Source of the DNA: Clostridium acetobutylicum ATCC 824
Lineage (GTDB): Bacteria; Bacillota; Clostridia; Clostridiales; Clostridiaceae
Length of the DNA stretch: 64,000 bases
Direction of reading: 5' to 3'
NCBI RefSeq assembly: GCF_000008765.1
Contig: NC_003030.1
Span: forward strand, 3,568,001 to 3,632,000
Shown here: positions 53,976 to 63,170 of the stretch, piece by piece
Layout: every line of letters begins with the position of its first letter
Position numbering within the stretch: position 1 is the first letter of the stretch
Program-made: the position numbers and the translations under genes
The notes under the pieces: generated by a model
Told to the model about the DNA's origin: nothing
Database searches by the model: none
The model's input: the letters and a program-made list of their open reading frames with translations, nothing else

Positions 53976-54036
53976 TAATACATATTGACTGCTAATAACT
54001 ATCCTTTTATAGTATAATTATTAAGAATATTATCTT

Positions 54037-54045
54037 GGGGGGGGG
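54037..54045 (+). repeat. Poly-G tract (G9) at the TetR ribosome binding site
   Basis: Nine consecutive G in an otherwise AT-rich region, immediately 5' of the proposed start codon. Length changes by slipped-strand synthesis would alter the ribosome binding site spacing. Confidence 0.9.
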
Positions 54046-54052
54046 ATTTTTC

Positions 54053-54619
54053 GTGGCAAAAATGGATCTTAGAGTATTAAAGACGCAAAAAAACATAAAA
54101 ACTGCCTTATGTAACCTACTGGTACATAAAGCTTTCAAGGATATTACAGTTCAAAATATTTGTGATAAAGCCTTAGTTAGCCGCTCAACCTTTTATGACC
54201 ACTATTACGATAAATACGATTTGCTTAGTAAAATAGCAGAAGAAATCATATCTGAATTCAAACCTTATCTTAAGCATAGATTCAATTTAAATCCGCCTGA
54301 TAGCTTCATTAGTATAGGTGCATATATTATTAAATATTTTTCAGAAAATAAAAATATTATACAAGCTTTATTTAGTATTCATAATGAATCCATTGATATA
54401 TACAATGATTTTAAAGCCATACTTATACAGGAATGTTCCTCTTATCTAAAACGTGAAAATTTCATAAGTAAATTTAATGTATCAAACGATTATATATGTG
54501 CTCACTATGCCTCATATGTGTTAACCTCTTTTGAATTATGGCTAAAATTAGGTGAGAATGATGCTGACTTTAGATTGGCCAATAAATTCCAAGCCATTCT
54601 ATTTGAAAGTTCTACTTAA
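54053..54619 (+). CDS. TetR-family transcriptional regulator
   Basis: A 188-residue TetR protein with N-terminal HTH (DITVQNICDKALVSRSTFYDHYYDKYDLL) and a divergent ligand domain of the TetR_C type. The start is uncertain: GTG at 54053 lies 7 bases after the G9 run, and ATG at 54062 is an alternative. It diverges from the hydrolase gene, and its end overlaps the next minus-strand gene by 8 bases. The hydrolase is its likely target. Confidence 0.9.
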   Translation: MAKMDLRVLKTQKNIKTALCNLLVHKAFKDITVQNICDKALVSRSTFYDHYYDKYDLLSKIAEEIISEFKPYLKHRFNLNPPDSFISIGAYIIKYFSENKNIIQALFSIHNESIDIYNDFKAILIQECSSYLKRENFISKFNVSNDYICAHYASYVLTSFELWLKLGENDADFRLANKFQAILFESST

Positions 54620-55970
54620 ATCTTATTTTTTTCTCTAGTTCTTCTAGCCTTTTTTGCTCTTTTTTACTTAACCTTGATATATATATATTAAACTCAACAT
54701 ACCATTCCTTTTCATAGTCTTTTTTAGCCGCTACTTCTTTTATATACGCAAGTAAAATAATAATTTCAAGCTGTGATAAGCTCTTAAAGTATTCTATATA
54801 TTCAGCTTTAAATAAACAATCCCCTCCAAGCATATCAGTTAAGTCTTCCAAACTTTTAATACCACTTTTTATTAAATCTATCTTTTCATTCACAAGCGTG
54901 CATCCTAATATTTTTTTATTTAGCTTCCTAAATTCTGAATTACTCATTTTTATACCATCAGTATAATAAATTATTTGATGATAATCATTGCTCTTAAATG
55001 ACACAAATACAGTTTCTAATCTATTTAATTTAATATTTATACTTAAAAGTGAACTGAATTTAAAAGCAGCTTTTCTAACATAACAAAGTAGATTTTTATT
55101 TTTAATATTTAAGTTAATACAACATGCTTCTGCTGTCTTTACTAGTTCATTCTGTAATTCTTCTAGAGCTAATTTTTTCAATTTGCTTTTTATATATTCC
55201 CTATCTAATTCACTAATATTAAGGCTACCTAAATCCCTTCCACAAATAATCACTCCAAGTGAATTTCTTAAAACTAGTTCAAATACATTTATGAGCAATG
55301 CTTTATTTTCTTCATGATATCCTTTTAAAACCTCATTTACTTCATCAATTTTGAATTTATTGCAAAACTCATTTTCTAAACTTAAATTTATTAGATAGTT
55401 GTACATATATTCAATGCCAGTATAGTTCATATCATCAAAATAAAGTTGATAATCTATACAACCTGGGGCTTCATGCGCTGTAAATTTATACTCGTATTCA
55501 TTAAAAAACTCTGAAATTCCATGGTCAATAGTATCGTCATATGTGTAATTTTCAATATTAAGTTTACCTATATTATGAAAAAGGATTTTGCTATCCGATA
55601 TTTTTTTCTCTATTACCGCTTCTCCCCTTAATAGCATTTCCTTTAAACTTAATTCTTTTAATTCATTTAAAATAAGCTTAATACTATTAAAGGTCTTTAA
55701 ATAAATGCCTATAGTGTAGTCAATGGATTTTAAAATACTTTTTAAAGCTTCTATCCTAACTGAACTACTTTCATTCCTAGTGTAATAGGTTAACTTATTT
55801 TTTAAAATTTCTATTCTTTCATAATAAATCTTCTCAAAATCCTCTTTATTTAACAGCTTTTTTTTATAGGAATAAGTTAAAATATACTCGAAGAAATTTT
55901 CTTTATTAAAATGCTTTCTTATGTCAAAATTATATTCTTCAATTGTATTACTACTCTCCATAAACATCAT
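54612..55970 (-). CDS. DUF6179-like protein of unknown function
   Basis: A 452-residue soluble, largely helical protein, rich in Leu, Lys, Glu and Ile, with no signal peptide or membrane helix. A motif TAHEAPGCIDYQLYFD (about 185) and CGRDLG (about 245) stand out. It resembles a family I know only as DUF6179, which neighbours DUF6323-type proteins in clostridia; the assignment is from memory. Its start overlaps the stop of the preceding gene (ATGA), so the two are translationally coupled. ATG 55961 is an alternative start. Function unknown. Confidence 0.72.
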   Translation of the reverse strand: MMFMESSNTIEEYNFDIRKHFNKENFFEYILTYSYKKKLLNKEDFEKIYYERIEILKNKLTYYTRNESSSVRIEALKSILKSIDYTIGIYLKTFNSIKLILNELKELSLKEMLLRGEAVIEKKISDSKILFHNIGKLNIENYTYDDTIDHGISEFFNEYEYKFTAHEAPGCIDYQLYFDDMNYTGIEYMYNYLINLSLENEFCNKFKIDEVNEVLKGYHEENKALLINVFELVLRNSLGVIICGRDLGSLNISELDREYIKSKLKKLALEELQNELVKTAEACCINLNIKNKNLLCYVRKAAFKFSSLLSINIKLNRLETVFVSFKSNDYHQIIYYTDGIKMSNSEFRKLNKKILGCTLVNEKIDLIKSGIKSLEDLTDMLGGDCLFKAEYIEYFKSLSQLEIIILLAYIKEVAAKKDYEKEWYVEFNIYISRLSKKEQKRLEELEKKIRFK

Positions 55971-56434
55971 TCCTTTTCATCCTCCAAATTTGCATAATCC
56001 TTAAATCCACTTCTTATATTGTTGGCAATCTTATATAAAACTGTCCCTTCTAACAATTCTAATGACCCTCTGCAATGATTATCAAACTTTTCTTTCATAA
56101 TTTCTATTGCCTCATCATCACTTATATAATCTAAGGTCTCATTCTTAAAATTATAAAAAATTTCTATAAGTTCATTCATTGTCTCACTATAATTTTGTTG
56201 TGATATGTAAGGAGAATCACAAAATGTAGTAATAATTTTATTTATAATTTGATTTCCAAATTCTATCCTGCCATTTTTGACAAGAGCATCACTTCTTGTT
56301 TTTATAATCTCTCTTACATCTTCTTCATAAAGTTTTAAACCGTACTTTATGGTGAATTCATTACAATTAACTATTTCATTAAAAGTTTGATTTTCTAGCA
56401 AATTTTTTTGAAATACCTCTATAAAATTTTTCAT
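55967..56434 (-). CDS. DUF6323-like protein of unknown function
   Basis: A 155-residue soluble helical protein with the conserved-looking segments YGLKLYEEDVREIIKTRSDALVKNGRIEFG and FCDSPYISQQNY, then DDEAIEIMKEKFDNHCRGSLELLEGT. It resembles what I know as DUF6323. The start is ATG 56434, with AAGGGAG upstream; the frame extends a few codons to a TTG. First of a coupled pair with the DUF6179-like gene. Sporulation or stress roles are possible, but nothing in the sequence decides. Confidence 0.72.
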   Translation of the reverse strand: MKNFIEVFQKNLLENQTFNEIVNCNEFTIKYGLKLYEEDVREIIKTRSDALVKNGRIEFGNQIINKIITTFCDSPYISQQNYSETMNELIEIFYNFKNETLDYISDDEAIEIMKEKFDNHCRGSLELLEGTVLYKIANNIRSGFKDYANLEDEKE

Positions 56435-56452
56435 ATTTAAAGCTCCCTTCAA

Positions 56453-56957
56453 AAAAGTATTGACTTTTCTTTTTAGGTGTGATATAGTATAGTTGGTTAT
56501 TTATTTTAACAATTCAAGTATATTCTTTTCTTAATAATATGTCAATGTTCTATTTTTCATTTCAAATTTTATATTTCATATTTAAAACATAATCTTTAAT
56601 AATTACTCCTAAATAATTAAAACTTTCCTCTTACAAAAAAATTATATTATACGTTTCATATTTATACGTGTTAATTTTAAAGTCTTAATTGTTTTATTCG
56701 TATATTTTTGTATTAAATACTTGATTTTACATTTTATGGGTATATAATAAAAGTGACCTCATTGTAAAAGTTAGATTTAACTAATTAAATTCTATCTTGC
56801 GAAAACCTTTACTGTGCATATATAAAACGAGTCTCCTAACATTGTCGTTACTATACACTTAAAGTATTGCTTGAAAATTAATACTGTTAAATTTTATTTT
56901 TATATTGTATAGGTACTTATAATTTAATGAGTCCTATTACATTAAAGGAGGATTATT
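56453..56957. other. 505-bp AT-rich divergent intergenic region
   Basis: A promoter for the arabinofuranosidase is visible: TTGATT (56721-56726), 16-bp spacer, TATAAT (56743-56748), which would give a leader of about 200 nt. A short dyad AGTTA-GATT-TAACT lies at about 56769. I see no small gene, no AraR-type site and no clear cre site; the left 200 bp are plain AT-rich sequence. Confidence 0.5.
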
Positions 56958-59465
56958 ATGAAAAAGAGATATCTTACAATTCTTATGTCAACTTTTCTTA
57001 CAACTGGTGCTGTACTAAGTTACACAAGTCTTAGTGCAAAGGCAGCCCCTACTACTAATGATGATTATACTTTAAATATAAATACTGATAATAAATTATT
57101 TAATGAAAGTGACATGCTTACAGGTTTGTTTTTTGAAGATATAAACCACGGAGCAGACGGAGGATTATATTCTGAGCTACTACAAAATCAATCCTTTGAA
57201 TTCAAAGATTCCCTATCTTCTTGGACTGTAGATAAAACGGGCTCAACTTCCTCAACTGCTGAAGTATGTACTTCTAAGCCTCTAAATAGCAACAATACTC
57301 ACTATCTTGAATTAAATTGTCCGGATAATAACAGCAGTTTAAAACTAGTCAACAGCGGTTACAAAGGTATAACCGTAAATAACAATGCTAAATATGATTT
57401 TTATTTTTGGGCTCGCAATGTTGGAAAAGGAAATAAAGTAACCATTCAACTTGAAGACGAAAATGGAAATGCTATTTCTGAAGATAAAACCATAGGTAAA
57501 ATAAATGGTCAATGGAGAAAATACGAAGGTCACTTAAGAGCCACAAAATCCACCTCCAACGCTAAACTTGCTGTATCCATAACGGGTGAGGCAAAAATGA
57601 ATTTAGATATGGTTTCTCTTTTCCCACAGGACACCTGGAAAAATAGAAAATATGGCTTAAGAAAAGATTTAGTAGAGAGACTTAAGGATTTAAAACCTAG
57701 ATTTTTAAGATTCCCTGGCGGATGCATAGTTGAAGGTAATAGCAAAGAGGAAATCTACAACTGGAAGGATACCATAGGTAACGTTGAAGAAAGAAAAGAA
57801 AACACAAATCTTTGGGGCTACAATCAATCATATGGACTAGGTTTTTACGAGTATTTTCAGTTATGTGAGGATATAGGCGCCACTCCAGTACCTGTTTTAA
57901 ATTGCGGTATGACCTGCCAAGCAAGAGGTGTTAACGGAGTGCCAAATTATATGGCTCCAGTTGGTCCTGACCTTGATCCTTATATACAAAATGCGGTTGA
58001 TTTAGTTGAATACGCTAATGGTGATGCTTCCACTTATTGGGGCAGAAAAAGAATAGAATCTGGTCACAAAAAACCATTCAATTTAAAATATATGGCCATA
58101 GGTAATGAACAATGGGGTCCTGAATATCACAAACGCTTTGAAGCCTTCCAAAAAGTTTTAAATCAAAAATGTCCTGGAATAACCTTGATATCAAATGCTG
58201 GTACAAGTCCATCAGGCTCAACCTTTGATGATAATTGGAACTGGATAAAAGAGAAAGCACCTAATACCGTAGTTGATGAGCATTATTACATGTCTCCTGA
58301 TTGGTTCTTATCCAATACCAACAGATACGATAAGTACGATAGAAATAGTAATAAGGTATTTGTTGGTGAGTATGCATCTCAGAGCAATACCTTAAAATCC
58401 GCATTAGCTGAAGGCGCTTATCTTACTGGACTTGAAAGAAATTCAGATATTGTAAAAATGGCATCCTACGCACCGTTATTTGCCAAAGCAGACGATTATC
58501 AGTGGTCTCCTGATATGATTTGGTTTAATGGCAATACTAACTACGTAACTCCAAATTATAATGTTCAAAAATTATTCAGTACAAATTTAGGAACTCAAAT
58601 TGTGAAGGGTGATCTTATAAAGCCTACGGCACACGTAAAAAATGACATTAAAGGCGGTGTACTCTTAGGGGCATGGTCAACTCAAGTTCAATATGATAAC
58701 GTAAAAGTAACTGATAATACTACTGGAAAAGAAATCTTTAGCGACAGCTTCGATAATAATATTAATCAGTGGACTAGTGCCAGTGGAAATTGGGTTGTGA
58801 AAGACGGAAAACTAGAACTAGACCAAATAGCTGATAATTGCAGAATTTTAACCAAAGATAATACCTGGAGTAATTACACTTTAAGCGTTGATGCTAAAAA
58901 ATTAAGTGGCAAAGAGGGTTTCCTTGTAGGCTTTGGCGCAAAAGATTCTTCAAACTTTTACTGGTATAACATAGGTGGTTGGGGAAATACAAAAACTGCT
59001 GTGGAAAAAGAAACTGATGGTAGTAAATCTACCGTTAGTGAAGCTGATGCAAAATACTCAACTGTAACTACTGGACAAGATTATAAAATAAAAATTGTTG
59101 TTGATGGCAATAAGGTAAGTTGTTATCTAAACGGACAACTTACTAACCAATTTACAGCACCAGAGAGAGACACTGATGTATACACTTCTACTAGTTATGA
59201 TTCGAAAACAAATGAACTTATTGCCAAGGTTGTAAATGTTGCTGATGAGGATAGAAAAGTAAGAATTAATGTAAACGGAAGCAAAAATATCTCCTCAACT
59301 GCTAATGTTCAATATATAACTGGAAGTAGTGAAGATGATACCAATTCCTTCGATAAACCAGAAAATGTCTCAATTAAAACTAAGAAATTAAACAACATAT
59401 CAAAGAACTTTGATTATGATGCTGATAAATATTCAGTATCTGTTATAAGAATTAAACTAAAATAG
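56958..59465 (+). CDS. Secreted alpha-L-arabinofuranosidase, GH51
   Basis: An 835-residue secreted enzyme. Signal peptide of about 30 residues ends at SLSAKAA. Next is a carbohydrate-binding-like beta-sandwich (about 65-215), then a GH51 TIM barrel (about 220-555) with acid/base E384 in AIGNEQWGPEY and nucleophile E471 in VFVGEYAS. The C-terminal beta domain (about 580-835) is split by an inserted concanavalin-like domain (about 600-735). It removes arabinose from plant arabinan or arabinoxylan. AGGAGG precedes the ATG. No other hemicellulase is adjacent, though the GPH transporter at 39930 could import products. Confidence 0.95.
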   Translation: MKKRYLTILMSTFLTTGAVLSYTSLSAKAAPTTNDDYTLNINTDNKLFNESDMLTGLFFEDINHGADGGLYSELLQNQSFEFKDSLSSWTVDKTGSTSSTAEVCTSKPLNSNNTHYLELNCPDNNSSLKLVNSGYKGITVNNNAKYDFYFWARNVGKGNKVTIQLEDENGNAISEDKTIGKINGQWRKYEGHLRATKSTSNAKLAVSITGEAKMNLDMVSLFPQDTWKNRKYGLRKDLVERLKDLKPRFLRFPGGCIVEGNSKEEIYNWKDTIGNVEERKENTNLWGYNQSYGLGFYEYFQLCEDIGATPVPVLNCGMTCQARGVNGVPNYMAPVGPDLDPYIQNAVDLVEYANGDASTYWGRKRIESGHKKPFNLKYMAIGNEQWGPEYHKRFEAFQKVLNQKCPGITLISNAGTSPSGSTFDDNWNWIKEKAPNTVVDEHYYMSPDWFLSNTNRYDKYDRNSNKVFVGEYASQSNTLKSALAEGAYLTGLERNSDIVKMASYAPLFAKADDYQWSPDMIWFNGNTNYVTPNYNVQKLFSTNLGTQIVKGDLIKPTAHVKNDIKGGVLLGAWSTQVQYDNVKVTDNTTGKEIFSDSFDNNINQWTSASGNWVVKDGKLELDQIADNCRILTKDNTWSNYTLSVDAKKLSGKEGFLVGFGAKDSSNFYWYNIGGWGNTKTAVEKETDGSKSTVSEADAKYSTVTTGQDYKIKIVVDGNKVSCYLNGQLTNQFTAPERDTDVYTSTSYDSKTNELIAKVVNVADEDRKVRINVNGSKNISSTANVQYITGSSEDDTNSFDKPENVSIKTKKLNNISKNFDYDADKYSVSVIRIKLK

Positions 59466-59472
59466 TTTGATT

Positions 59473-59510
59473 ATGAAAAGGGCACTAGCCTCAAAGCTAG
59501 TTGCCCTTTT
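59473..59510. terminator. Bidirectional terminator
   Basis: AAAAGGGCAACTAGC-type stem with one mismatch, 6-base loop, GCTAGTTGCCCTTTT, between converging genes. Confidence 0.85.
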
Positions 59511-59533
59511 ATTATATCTAAACGGCTTATATT

Positions 59534-61159
59534 TTAATTATTAGTATGTACAGTTCCATCCTTTGTAACATAATAAATACCTGCAGTTCCTGTACCACCA
59601 TTTTTTCGCGCTGATATAACACCCAAACGAACCGTATACCCGTCAGTGTTAGTAAATACAGTAGCACCTATATCTCCATTAGAAAAGTTAGCGTAACCAT
59701 CACCACCTTGACCCTCTGTAACAGAAGATATTTTATTATTTGAATCTTGTCCATAATTTATAACTGCAATTGCTGCTTGCCTAGGAGTACATTCACTTTG
59801 ATTAGTTTTAGTATTATCACTAACTTTAGTATTAGCATTAGTCTTAGTATTATCGGTAGTTTTAGCAGCACTTATAGCTTTAGATTTACTGCTTCCATTA
59901 TTGGGTAATGCTTTTCTATTCGCATTACTTTGTATTGATGCAGTTTGATTTTGCTTCTTCGTATTATTTTGTGCTACATTTACATTTGTACTAGTTGCTG
60001 CATTTGCTTGCTTTTCAACTGGCTTATTAGTTTCCTCACTTACGTTTCTAACTTTTTTATCTGTATCTTTTTTTGAAACAGCTGCTTTATTTATGATTTT
60101 TGTGTTTGCTTTTGTTTGATCTGTTTTATTGCTCGCTATGCCTAAGCTTTTTTCATTTGTTAAGATTCCTGCACCTACAACAGCCACTACTAATATTCCT
60201 ACTATTGTTCCTGCTATTCTTCTCTTTTTAAATTTAGAAATCATAATTATTCTCCTTTTTATCTCCGATTTATTTACCATTGCAACTTCCCAAGGCTTTA
60301 CATCAAAGTTTGAAATAATTGCTATCAAATTAATAATTGTTTTACCATATTCTTTACGTTCTCTACTTTTTATATAGCTTAATGCTTTAGCATCGCAAGC
60401 TATTTCAGAATCTTGTTTGAACTTTCTAAAGAAAAAGTACAATATTGGATTAAACCAATGGATAACATTCAATACTATGCTTATCCAATTTATAATAATG
60501 TCCTTATGCTTAAAATGTGAAAGTTCATGAATAATTACATATTTTATTTCTTCTTTTGTTAATTTATAAGCAATGTAATCTGGTATGAGTATACATGGCT
60601 TAATAAGACCAGTTATGCATGGAGTATTCACACTTTTAGATTTTTTTATCTGTATATTACGTTTTATTTTCATTTCCTTCTTACATTCTTCTAAAAGGTC
60701 ACAAATTTCAACTTCTCTATACTCAGGTTCTTTTCTAACCTTAGAATAGAAAATCAAATATACATAAATCAAATACAGAACACCGATTACTATCCCAACA
60801 ATCCATACTAAACTTAATATTTTTAATATATCTTGCTTTTTATCTTTAATAAAATCAGTATTACTATTAACTTTTGTGTAACTAGTAGCCTTATCACTTA
60901 TGATTTGTGCATTATTTGAATTTATAATACTTTTAGAAACACCTCTATTAATATTAACAGTATTATATATACTTACTGGACTACTTAAGGAGTATGGCAA
61001 TATCAATCTAATTACAACAATAAACCAAATATAATAATGCCAAATCGGACTCATTCTATTTTTTAAAACTAATTTTATAACCCATATAATAAGGACTCCT
61101 ACTGTTGCCATAATAGACAACTTAAGTGTCTCAAGAAATAAAGAAAAAATTATATGCAT
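59534..61159 (-). CDS. M56-family (BlaR1/MecR1-like) membrane metallopeptidase
   Basis: A 541-residue membrane protein. Helices about 4-25, 35-52, 110-130 and 295-315 frame a cytosolic M56 peptidase with zinc motif HELSH (H211, E212, H215). After about residue 325 comes a Thr/Asn/Lys-rich low-complexity linker (to about 440), then about 90 residues with ARKNGGTGTAGIYYVTKDG. That end is not a penicillin-binding sensor, so it should sense something other than beta-lactams. The ATG at 61159 lies ten bases after AGAGGA. Paired with the BlaI repressor 14 bp upstream. No beta-lactamase is nearby. Confidence 0.9.
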   Translation of the reverse strand: MHIIFSLFLETLKLSIMATVGVLIIWVIKLVLKNRMSPIWHYYIWFIVVIRLILPYSLSSPVSIYNTVNINRGVSKSIINSNNAQIISDKATSYTKVNSNTDFIKDKKQDILKILSLVWIVGIVIGVLYLIYVYLIFYSKVRKEPEYREVEICDLLEECKKEMKIKRNIQIKKSKSVNTPCITGLIKPCILIPDYIAYKLTKEEIKYVIIHELSHFKHKDIIINWISIVLNVIHWFNPILYFFFRKFKQDSEIACDAKALSYIKSRERKEYGKTIINLIAIISNFDVKPWEVAMVNKSEIKRRIIMISKFKKRRIAGTIVGILVVAVVGAGILTNEKSLGIASNKTDQTKANTKIINKAAVSKKDTDKKVRNVSEETNKPVEKQANAATSTNVNVAQNNTKKQNQTASIQSNANRKALPNNGSSKSKAISAAKTTDNTKTNANTKVSDNTKTNQSECTPRQAAIAVINYGQDSNNKISSVTEGQGGDGYANFSNGDIGATVFTNTDGYTVRLGVISARKNGGTGTAGIYYVTKDGTVHTNN

Positions 61160-61173
61160 GCCTATCAATTCCT

Positions 61174-61548
61174 CTACTTCATATTTTCATCTAGTATTTT
61201 TTTTAATTCTAATATCTCGTTTTTATTTAGCTTTTGTTTTTTCAAAAAATTTGAAACAAACAAGTTAACAGAACCGTGGTATATTTTATTTATAAATGAT
61301 TCTGTTTCTAAATTCATCATCTCATCTTCTGTGACTAATGGTGAGTACTTGTAATGTTTCGTATCTTTTATTGTACTAACGACACCCTTTTTTACAAGCC
61401 TAGATATAAGTGTATGAACTGTCTTTGGACTCCACTCACACTCCTCATTAAGCCCTTCTACAATTTCAGAAAAAGTAGCAGGATAATGTTTCCATAAGGC
61501 TTGCATAACACTCCATTCAGCATCTGATATTTTAACTGGACTTTTCAA
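61174..61548 (-). CDS. blaI: BlaI/MecI/CopY-family repressor
   Basis: A 124-residue BlaI-like repressor: winged helix ISDAEWSVMQALWKH, SPKTVHTLISRLVKKGVV, and a C-terminal dimer helix with FINKIYHGSVNLFVSNF containing the family's cleavage-region pattern. Its start codon is TTG, behind AGGAGTGGAG. Two operator dyads lie at its promoter. It represses its own operon until cleaved by the M56 peptidase partner. Confidence 0.95.
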   Translation of the reverse strand: MKSPVKISDAEWSVMQALWKHYPATFSEIVEGLNEECEWSPKTVHTLISRLVKKGVVSTIKDTKHYKYSPLVTEDEMMNLETESFINKIYHGSVNLFVSNFLKKQKLNKNEILELKKILDENMK

Positions 61549-61568
61549 ATAACTCCACTCCTTTCACC

Positions 61569-61619
61569 TACAAATGTAATCCACATTTATAGACTACACT
61601 TGTAGTCCTATTTTGTCAA
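61569..61619 (-). promoter_or_regulatory. BlaI promoter with two operator dyads
   Basis: Minus strand TTGACA (61619-61614), 17-bp spacer, TAGTCT (61596-61591). Dyads GACTACA-CT-TGTAGTC (61592-61607) across the -10 and TACA-AA-TGTA (61569-61578) downstream match the known TACA..TGTA core of BlaI sites. Confidence 0.85.
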
Positions 61620-61822
61620 TACAAAAAATAAATATTTTTCCTCTAAAGGATTATTATCCTAAACTAAACTTATTACTTTTAATATTTTATAAATATTTAT
61701 AAAACTGGAATGTTACTATGAAAATTTCATGATAGATATGATTTTGCATTAAATATGCATACTTTTTTCTAAAAAAGCTAAAATATGATACATAAACATA
61801 ACATTTATAGGATGGTGATTAC

Positions 61823-62692
61823 ATGTGGTTAGGCAACAAAGCTTTAAGAGCTGGTATTTCAGCCTCTCTGTGTATGCTTGCCTCAAAGTTACTTAAACTA
61901 AAATATCCTTTTTTTGCTGTCCTTCCTGCTGTCATTCCTCTGTCAACTAATCTTGAAGATACTATAAAATCCAGCGGAAATAGATTGATGGGGAGTGCTA
62001 TAGGCGCCATAGCTGGTATTCTACTCGCTTCATCCTTTTATACTTCAAATGCTGTGTTAACCGGAATTGGTATAGTAATAATCATATATATCTGTAGATT
62101 TATTAACTGGGAAAACTCTGCTTCTATAGCTTGTCTGCTTTTTATATCTGTAATGTCTGGAATTAAGGGAGATACTGTTTTAACCTACAGCCTTCACAGA
62201 CTCCTTGATACCTTTATTGGAATTGCTATTGCAGCCACAGTGAATAATCTTGTGTTTTCATTAACTGCTTACTCTAGTTTTAGAAAAAACACAAAAATTA
62301 TATACGATAACCTTTTACGAGGAGTTCAGTCTAAAATTTTTTCTAATATTGATTTTGAAATAGAAGACTTATATAGCGAAATAAATAATCTTCACGGACT
62401 ATTAAAAATCTACAGAGATGAGATTCATTTTAAAAAAAGCAAAGATTTTAAATTAAAACAAATGAATCTGATTTATGAAAATATAAGACGAGGCTTGATG
62501 GAGCTCAATATAATCAATTCCATGGAGCAAACTAGCTTACCTAACAATGAAAATATGAATAGATTAAATAAAGTTTTAGGAACACAAAAACCATATAAGG
62601 AATGTGCTGCTTCAAAGATTAATACCGTATATAATTATCACCTTGAAAAATTAATAAAAAGTATAGAAATAATCCACAAGGAGTGCGTCTAA
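61823..62692 (+). CDS. FUSC / aromatic-acid exporter family membrane protein
   Basis: A 289-residue protein with about six N-terminal hydrophobic helices (about 5-155) and a soluble helical C-terminus (about 160-289), matching the aromatic acid exporter (YgaE/ArAE) branch of the FUSC superfamily: FFAVLPAVIPLSTNLEDTIKSSGNRLMGSAIGAIAG. Family members export aromatic acids or bind membrane polymers. AGGATGGTG precedes the ATG. Confidence 0.9.
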   Translation: MWLGNKALRAGISASLCMLASKLLKLKYPFFAVLPAVIPLSTNLEDTIKSSGNRLMGSAIGAIAGILLASSFYTSNAVLTGIGIVIIIYICRFINWENSASIACLLFISVMSGIKGDTVLTYSLHRLLDTFIGIAIAATVNNLVFSLTAYSSFRKNTKIIYDNLLRGVQSKIFSNIDFEIEDLYSEINNLHGLLKIYRDEIHFKKSKDFKLKQMNLIYENIRRGLMELNIINSMEQTSLPNNENMNRLNKVLGTQKPYKECAASKINTVYNYHLEKLIKSIEIIHKECV

Positions 62693-62716
62693 CTATCTCT
62701 TGATTGTGGATTATTT
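62667..62716 (+). terminator. Terminator overlapping the end of the FUSC gene
   Basis: AAATAATCCACAA, loop of 24 bases including the stop codon, TTGTGGATTATTT, then AATAAATTT. The stem starts inside the coding region. Confidence 0.65.
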
Positions 62717-62791
62717 AATAAATTTGTGAATACACCCTTTTGTAATTTTATTTTCTAAGATTCTTGATAATCAATTTTAAAGCTATATATG

Positions 62792-63082
62792 CTAGTATAA
62801 TGGTGCCATTGGTTTAGCTTTAAGGCAAACATCTACAACCTTAGCTACATAGTCATCATATCCTGACTTTGCCAAAACTATAATAGGCTGTCTTTCTCCT
62901 TGTATTTCAATTTTATATGCTTCTGCTTCATCTCTATCTAATTCATTAGCTCTAGTAACCTTCAATTTGCTTCTATCTATATTGGCAAAACTCTCAAATA
63001 TATCTATAACTCTATTTTCTAAATCACCTGTTGGACATTCAAGTTCACTAATTCTATTAATCGCCTCTTCAATTTTATTCAT
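62792..63082 (-). CDS. Small conserved-looking protein of unknown function
   Basis: A 96-residue soluble alpha/beta protein. TAGGAGG precedes the ATG at 63082. It opens with a helix MNKIEEAINRISELE, then strand segments KLKVTRANELDRDEAEAYKIEI and QPIIVLAKSGYDDYVAKVVDVCL. I recognise no family. It lies downstream of the SNF2 gene on the same strand, 88 bp away, but a functional link is not shown. Confidence 0.65.
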   Translation of the reverse strand: MNKIEEAINRISELECPTGDLENRVIDIFESFANIDRSKLKVTRANELDRDEAEAYKIEIQGERQPIIVLAKSGYDDYVAKVVDVCLKAKPMAPLY

Positions 63083-63170
63083 TGTATTATCCTCCTATAG
63101 ATTAGTTCTACTCAATATTATGTCCTTTTATTTTTCTATTAATTCTATAGGTAACTGGACTAGTAAAAAA

